Shown here one piece after another: positions 58,176-64,000 of a DNA stretch of 64,000 bases. The position numbers and the translations under genes are program-made. Source of the stretch: Anomalospiza imberbis (lineage: Eukaryota; Chordata; Aves; Passeriformes; Viduidae). The DNA is taken from assembly GCF_031753505.1 (NCBI RefSeq), contig NC_089687.1, forward strand, positions 36,851,001-36,915,000, read 5' to 3'. The first letter of the stretch is position 1. The number at the start of each line of letters is the position of its first letter. The notes under the pieces were generated by a model. That model saw only the letters and a program-made list of their open reading frames with translations. It was not told the origin of the DNA and ran no database searches.

Positions 58176-60513
58176 GGCTAGAGAACACAAAGCCCCAGCA
58201 GACGAATCTGGCTGGCCACGGAAAGACAAGAGCTCAGTTTGCACACAGGAGAACATCCAACACAGGGGGATAAGAGGACCTGATAAAGAAGGAGCAGCGA
58301 GAATTTTCTTTGGAAGGCCTAAAGGATCTCTGGAGTGGTAAAAACCCTACAGGCTGCACTCCCAGTAGCAGAAGAAATGCAGATGGAGTATGAAGATGAC
58401 TGATACCATGGGAAGCAAGGAAAAATTCCCCATTCACAAGTGCTTCTTGTGATCTCAGGTCTAACTCAGTGTATTTGCTCTTGAAAGATACTTGTGATAA
58501 TGTGGCATTGAAAATTGCCCAGCTTTTTATCCCCTGTCAATCTCCTGTGAGAGACTTGGACAACTCTGTTACTTTGGCAATGACAATGACTTTCTAAGCA
58601 GATCACATATCAGCCTTCCCAGGATTTCACACTAGATCAGTATGAGGTTAAATAACACACAGATTCTTCGGGATCCCTTCCTCCTTTCCAACTACAAGCA
58701 TAGTATCCTTTTTTGATTTTTCCAAACCCACTGCTACGAGATCCCTTCAAAACTGTATGGCTTTTCCATGTGGAGTTAACTTGCAGGTACAGATATGGCA
58801 CAAAAAACCCCCCACAACACACTACTACAAAACATTGTGCAATCAAATCTAATAAAGGTTGACACAGATTATTTCCTTTAGTGGGCAGATCTGGACTTGC
58901 TTGGTGGGCAAGAACAAATGGGTTTGATAAAGAAACTGAGCATGAAAAACCAGGTACAACAAGGTGCAATCAAAAGAGAATTTTCAGGAGAAAATCAGAG
59001 CTATCAGCCAGACACTGCACTCCTGGGTTTCCCCAGAGGGACAGAACTTTGTCCCCAGGTGAGCTGTAATGTCACTGAGAGGATAAAAACCCCTTAAAAT
59101 GCTGTGCCAAATACAGTCAGCTTTTCCTGCTTGGGATGGGAATAAGCTGGATGTGCTGAAAAATGGTGAGTAATCAATTTATGCTCTGAAGTTACTGTGA
59201 GTGGTAAAGAGGAGAACCTCACCTTATTGATTGGTGCACAGGGAAGCAGATTCACCCAAAAAATGGAGAGGAAATCATGAAACCTGTCCCCAGGGATGTA
59301 CGGCTGGGATAGAAACAGGCACTTGGAGGGAATTTCTTCTACTTCATCTCTCAGCATTCCCACAGTTCTCATTTCAGCCTGGTCCATCCCTCCCATCCCC
59401 TTGCAGAAGTGGCTGGACTTCTGACAAAAATTACCATCATGGAGGTGTCTGGCAGTACCTTTTACTTGCGGATTAAAATCTCCATCATGCCTTTCCACAA
59501 AGCTTTTTAGGAGGGGAAAAAAAAGGAGGTGATAAAAAAAAATAATTTCACTTTGAATTTGTCCATCAAACTGGAGTTGATGTGTTAGGACAGACCCACA
59601 AAAAAATGAGCACCCAGTAGGGACTAAGAGCTAGGAGGTGACAAGTCCTACCTGTATGAGTGTGGCATTGCCTTGAAATGAAAAAAACCCCTTTGTATTT
59701 CACAGGGTGTCCACAATCTACTTCTCTCTGGAAGGAGAACTGGAATGAACAAGAATCCTCTTCATGTTCCTTGTATATTCAACATCCTCCTCCAAGCAGG
59801 AGCAAAGCCCAGCACAATTCTGACAAGCAGAGACTCAAAGCGATCCAACGTGCTGCCTCCTTTGCTGCTCAAAAAAACATCTTGGATTTTATTCTGGCTC
59901 TGGGGGACAGTTTATGTCAATCTCTTCTTCTTCTTTTCTCTTTCCCCCACAAGTGTTGCAGGTTAAACTTTGTGCCTAACAACCCTGACAGCGTCCCTTC
60001 ACATTTTTTTTTAGGATGAGCTACTGAGTAGCATTATGACAAATGATGGGGCCTGATGATATGTAAAAGGAACATCTCCACCACTCAGAGGCTGTGGAGG
60101 AAATAAAAAGACTGAAAGAAGTATTCCTGGCAAAAGAAAAAAAAAAGAAAAAAAAAGGCATGTGGGAAAGCAGCAAGTTTCATTATGGATAGATTATTCA
60201 TGTTTCAGGAGTTCATTTTTAATGGATTATTTACAAGCATTTCCAATGTGTTGTCAGCTGTTCCCCTGGGAATAGCTTTTCAATAATATCCACAACTTAA
60301 AGAAAGAATGATGAGCTGTATTGATATTTTTATTACTAAAGGCAGCAGGTAATCATCAATATGTTTAAGAGAAAAGCAAAGACCTATTTCCAACCTCCTC
60401 CACAGTTATTTTTTCATGTCATAACAGCTCTGGGCATATCCTGAACTCTTTAGTTAGTAATAAATGACAGTGCTGCACTTAAAACCTTGTGTACATGGAA
60501 TTCTGTAGAAGCA

Positions 60514-60553
60514 GATCCTGATGTTCTGTGACTCTGGGATTCTATGCAGACCT
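60514..60553 (+). mobile_element. Possible CR1 tail remnant
   Basis: GATGTTCTGTGACTCTGGGA then TTCTATGCAG recalls the repeated ATTCTRTG octamers that end CR1, without a recognisable body. Confidence 0.35.
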
Positions 60554-60577
60554 GCTCTGTTAGTCCACCCTCAAAAC

Positions 60578-60643
60578 ATAAAATAAAATAAAATAAAATA
60601 AAATAAAATAAAATAAAATAAAATAAAATAAAATGAAATGAAG
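60578..60643. repeat. (AAATA)n microsatellite
   Basis: Ten to eleven perfect AAATA units, then two AAATG variant units. Starts 25 bases after a CR1-tail-like word. Confidence 0.95.
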
Positions 60644-60839
60644 TCTAGGATCACACCATAAATTGAAGCCCAGGTCTCCTCTTCCACAGAGGGAAACCCA
60701 TCATTCCAGTACATCCCATTCCTCCACGGGTTACCAAAGCTCAGCTCCTCACTTCATATCTGGTATCCAAAGTTGAACCATAAGCAGTCGTGACCTAATT
60801 ACTGAGTTTGCCTGGACAAACCAGTGTCTAATTGTACAC

Positions 60840-61075
60840 AGAGAGACTGAGAAATAAAGATTACAGCTGACAAATCACTAAAAATTAATCAATTTTCACA
60901 TTCTCCTTATAATCACTATGGATCCTCACACCAGAGTCTTTAGGTAATCTGGTGAGCATTAACTCACATTCTACCTTATTATTAAAAACATTAAGCACAT
61001 ATTGATCTATGATTTATTACAATTAGGTTTGTTCTAATTTAATTAAACACTGAGGCCTCCTAAGTATTGTATGAA
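60840..61075. promoter_or_regulatory. Candidate conserved noncoding element
   Basis: AT-rich and repeat-free, with CACTAAAAATTAATCAATTT, ATAATCACTATGGATCC, GTGAGCATTAACTCAC and TTCTAATTTAATTAAACAC. Motif-based call only. Confidence 0.32.
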
Positions 61076-63369
61076 ACTCAGGTAGGTTGCCTGGTAAGTG
61101 GGGTCTTTCTGAAAATAATTTTTCAGGAATCCTCAGTGATATTTCAGAGATCTCCAAATGGCAACTATTACCGTGGATGAGAGTTTAGTTCTAGGATGAA
61201 AATGTACTTTGTCACTGGGTAAGTATTGCCAGACTTCCTTCCCTACATCCACCTTTCCAGGCTCAGATTGCCGGGTCATTCCTGTGTGATAAACACCAGG
61301 TCTCACCATAAAATGGTGTTTATTTACAATAAAAGAAGCAAGCAGTTGTTTCTGACTACCCATTCCAAGCCACGCACTGAACGGTGGCCAGCCAACCAAA
61401 AAGTGATTATGTGTGTGACAACGCTGATGCTGAGCCCAAAGTAATAATATTGCTTCCAATTTTAAGGTTAAGTAAACCATGAGCTGCCCTTTCATGTAGA
61501 AATATGTTGGTTAAAGCATTCAAGTTGTCTGGAAAGGGGCTGGATCCCTTTGGTGTTTTGTGTACCACTCAGGGGTTTTTTGAAAAGCCCCTGTGTTTAT
61601 GAGCATCAGAAACCAGCCAGCATCACCGACAACGTTGAAATGAGCATTTAAATAGTAAAATATCCCATTTGAAAAAAAAATATCCTTCTTTAAAAAATAT
61701 TTTCCCCTTGAAAAGCTTGCAGGACCACTGCACACTGTGCAGGCAGCCACTGAAGCCCCAAAGGGAGGAGCTGAACGAGGAGGGAGCCACAGGAGTCCTG
61801 GAGCTGCCAATTCCTTGTCAAAGGAAGCAGAGGCAGAACCAGTCCAGCCTGGCTGTGTCACCCATGCCCAGGCGGTGCAGCTGGCCCTCCCTGGATTCAG
61901 GACGTGGGCTGGGAGCAGTGGGGAAGGAAGCAAAGCCACGTCAGTGCTGGAAGGCCCAGGGGGGCCGTGGGGCCAGCATGGCCACAGCACCTCTCATGGG
62001 ATGAGCCCTGCCGGCTGCAGCCTCCCAGGGGACAGCCCAAACCTAAAACATCCTTTCTGTAAAAAGCCACAGGTGTGTCCCGCATCCCACACCCCACTCC
62101 CACGGTGCATTTGCTGTGATTCACGGAGCTGGCCGTGTCCCTGCCATGTCCCTGTTGAGCAGGGGGGGTCACCACGGAATCTGTTCCATGAGTGCCTCTT
62201 CCCAGCCCTCAGATGAGCGAAACCACGGATTCCCACAGGCAGCAGGCTCAGACAACAGAGCCCACACTGCAACAGAGTCCACAGAACCAACGAGGGAGAA
62301 TTTCTCCCCTTGAAAAGTTGACCTTTCCAAGGGTTTTACCCCCATGATGGAGACCAAGATGGAAAATTTAGAGCTGCCCTTGAGGTTCATTCCGACTTGG
62401 GCACCAAAGATGCACCAAGAGGCCCCAGAGTCAAACCTCCCCTCTCTCAGGGTGGGCAAACCCTGGCTGCTGGCACAGGGATGAGCACACACAGCTCAGC
62501 AAACACACACGCAGAGGAGCTTCTCTTCCAAGGGAAGGGAAAAAAAAAGATCCTCATAGCTCTTCCAGGCTGCCTGGAAATAGTAAACTGTTACAATAAA
62601 ATAGGCACAAATCCCCCCCAAACCAGGATCTGGCATTTCAGACAACAGCTGAACCCAAATTCATTGGAACAAAGCCCAACCCAACAGCTCTGTTTTGAAG
62701 AGCAAAAACCCACCGAGATGACATATTTTTTCTATGAATTCTGGTCTGGCCCTGATGTGGGAAGTGAGAACTGATTTAAAGAAGCTGGTTTTTTAGGGAT
62801 GGGACTGGTCAATTTGAGCTTAGTTTTAGGGAAAAAAACCGAACCAAATAAACAATCCAAATAAAAGGGAAGCAGTAGAAGAAGGGCAGTACCATGAGGG
62901 GGGCATTTAGTGGCAGAAATACCTTCAGGAAAGGCTGGGAGCCAACAGAGCTGCAAGAATTTCAGGCAGGTGGAGAAAAATTCTACTGATTAATGGCAAT
63001 AAAAATTTGGGGTGATAGAGAGCATTTTCATTGCATTCTTCCATCCCCTGGCACATTCCAAACATAAGCTTTTCATTTGATGCATGGATAATACAACACT
63101 GTACTCCAGCTTACTATAAAGCCCTACTCCCATCTCTTTGAACCACACAAGCATCCAAAAATTAGGAATTGCAGGATATTCAAATGTGTGAAACCAGAGT
63201 GGCACTGAACAAGAAGCATCACTGACAATTAAGTATTTCCTCCTCTGGCACCTGGAGTTCAACAGGCACGGCTTTCATGACTTTATTTTCATTTGCAGGG
63301 GTCTGAATGAAGGAAAACATGACATTTTCATTGGGGAGAAATAAACAGCAGCCTAATCAGCCTCTGAGA

Positions 63370-63720
63370 CATGAGGATCTAAATGGAGGCGCTGGCCAGT
63401 GACCCTTTGCCTGTTTTAAAGCACAGGGATTTATCCTCATTCCGGGATAAAACCAGCCCCGGCTCTGCTCGGGAACGTCGGCTTCGCGCCTCTCGCAGAC
63501 AATCCCGATGTCTCCTGGCACGGGTGCCAAAATAGACATGTTCTGGCAGCCTGGAGGTTAAACTGGATTAATTCCTAAAACCTGAAGGCTGATCTGCTGT
63601 CACTTAACATGTGCTCAACATGTGTGCTCAGCAGCAACTGGAAATGAAATATCTTAAATATTATCAAACGGTACATCATTAAATATAAATTAGATGGAAA
63701 CAGGGGAAAGCTAAAAATTG
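63370..63720. promoter_or_regulatory. Candidate conserved noncoding element
   Basis: A CpG-containing part (63440-63500, with GGGAACGTCGGCTTCGCGCC) followed by AT-rich sequence with ACTGGATTAATTCC and ATCATTAAATATAAATTAG. Repeat-free. The CpG content contrasts with the surrounding intron. Confidence 0.3.
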
Positions 63721-64000
63721 ACTAGGAGTTCAGCTACTCTAAATGGCTAATACGGCCATTTTTCACCTGAAGCCCTCTCCAATACAGTTTTGCCATTAAG
63801 CAAAAACCTAAAGAAAGGTAATCAATTCCAACTAAAAAGCACTTCTCCCGGAATGACTGCACTTCAAACCGCTGGCTGGCTGCCAGCCTCCCCCCACCCC
63901 AGACAACAGCCATCAATGTTTCTGACTATCACAGGAGCACGAGGGGCCATGCATAATTGACTGGAAGATGGGCTAAAACTGTGCCCAATCAGTGTGTGAT

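Larger units (their letters stand above)
1..64000 (-). other. AGAP1: AGAP1 locus, 3' half of the gene
   Basis: The whole window lies in one minus-strand gene, from part of an upstream intron (right edge) to the start of the 3' UTR (left edge). Six exons join without a frame break and encode, in order, the distal PH domain, an ArfGAP domain and two ankyrin repeats. This is the carboxy-terminal order of the AGAP family. AGAP1 is chosen over AGAP2 and AGAP3 because the C-terminus reads ...ATPNLSR...NNNRNN...PTII, the ending I know for AGAP1; AGAP2 ends differently. The protein is an Arf GTPase-activating protein of endosomes. Exons for the GTPase-like domain and proximal PH domain are outside the window. 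No competing gene is visible on the plus strand. Confidence 0.93.
47801..64000 (-). other. AGAP1: AGAP1 upstream intron, partial (over 16 kb)
   Basis: Intronic sequence upstream of the exon at 47598-47675. No further AGAP1 exon was recognised, so the exon encoding the proximal PH domain lies beyond the window. The intron contains CR1 fragments, one LTR-like element, a hairpin, microsatellites and candidate regulatory stretches listed separately. Sections 48900-49900, 53000-53950, 56220-56950, 58180-60180 and 61130-63340 show nothing I can name. Confidence 0.85.

Noticed and set aside
1..64000. tRNA, rRNA, CRISPR arrays, operons or a novel bacterial-type system
   Set aside because: None of the expected structures was seen. 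The window is vertebrate intronic DNA around a known gene.

Overview
This window is vertebrate nuclear DNA, almost certainly from a bird. It has a spliced gene with large introns, no operon structure, few repeats, and interspersed elements dominated by short 5'-truncated CR1 LINE ends plus a few solo LTRs. I infer a passerine from the LTR types, but cannot prove it.

The only gene I can support is AGAP1 (ArfGAP with GTPase domain, ankyrin repeats and PH domain 1), on the minus strand. Six coding exons were recovered: 47598-47675, 38524-38678, 36300-36390, 30779-31001, 732-987 and 98-301 (stop codon at 98-100). Splice sites and codon phases agree at every junction, giving a continuous reading frame of 1007 bases. 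Together they encode the second half of the split PH domain, the complete ArfGAP zinc finger, both ankyrin repeats and the authentic C-terminus. The N-terminal GTPase-like domain and the first half of the PH domain lie beyond position 64000. The 3' UTR begins at 97 and runs off the left edge. AGAP1 activates GTP hydrolysis on Arf GTPases and acts in endosomal (AP-3 linked) trafficking.

Region by region: 1-987 holds the last two coding exons. 988-30778 is one intron of nearly 30 kb. It carries about a dozen CR1 fragments and several AT-rich stretches dense in homeodomain-type TAATTA/CAATTA motifs. A 10-kb block from about 17.2 to 27.4 kb has no recognisable CR1 and holds the densest group of these candidates. 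31002-47597 holds three shorter introns with CR1 copies and two LTR-like pieces. 47676-64000 is part of a further upstream intron, with an LTR-like element (about 51.8-52.4 kb), a near-perfect 33-bp inverted repeat (50084-50152), microsatellites and more CR1.

The strongest leads are three. First, the 78-bp exon at 47598-47675 is phase-symmetric, preceded by a very long pyrimidine tract and followed by GCATG motifs, so it is probably a regulated cassette in the PH domain. Second, the CR1-free motif-rich block may be a regulatory domain for a neighbouring developmental gene (GBX2 is the neighbour in other vertebrates). Third, there is the snapback hairpin at 50084-50152. I saw no tRNA, rRNA, CRISPR array, second protein-coding gene or new multi-gene system.
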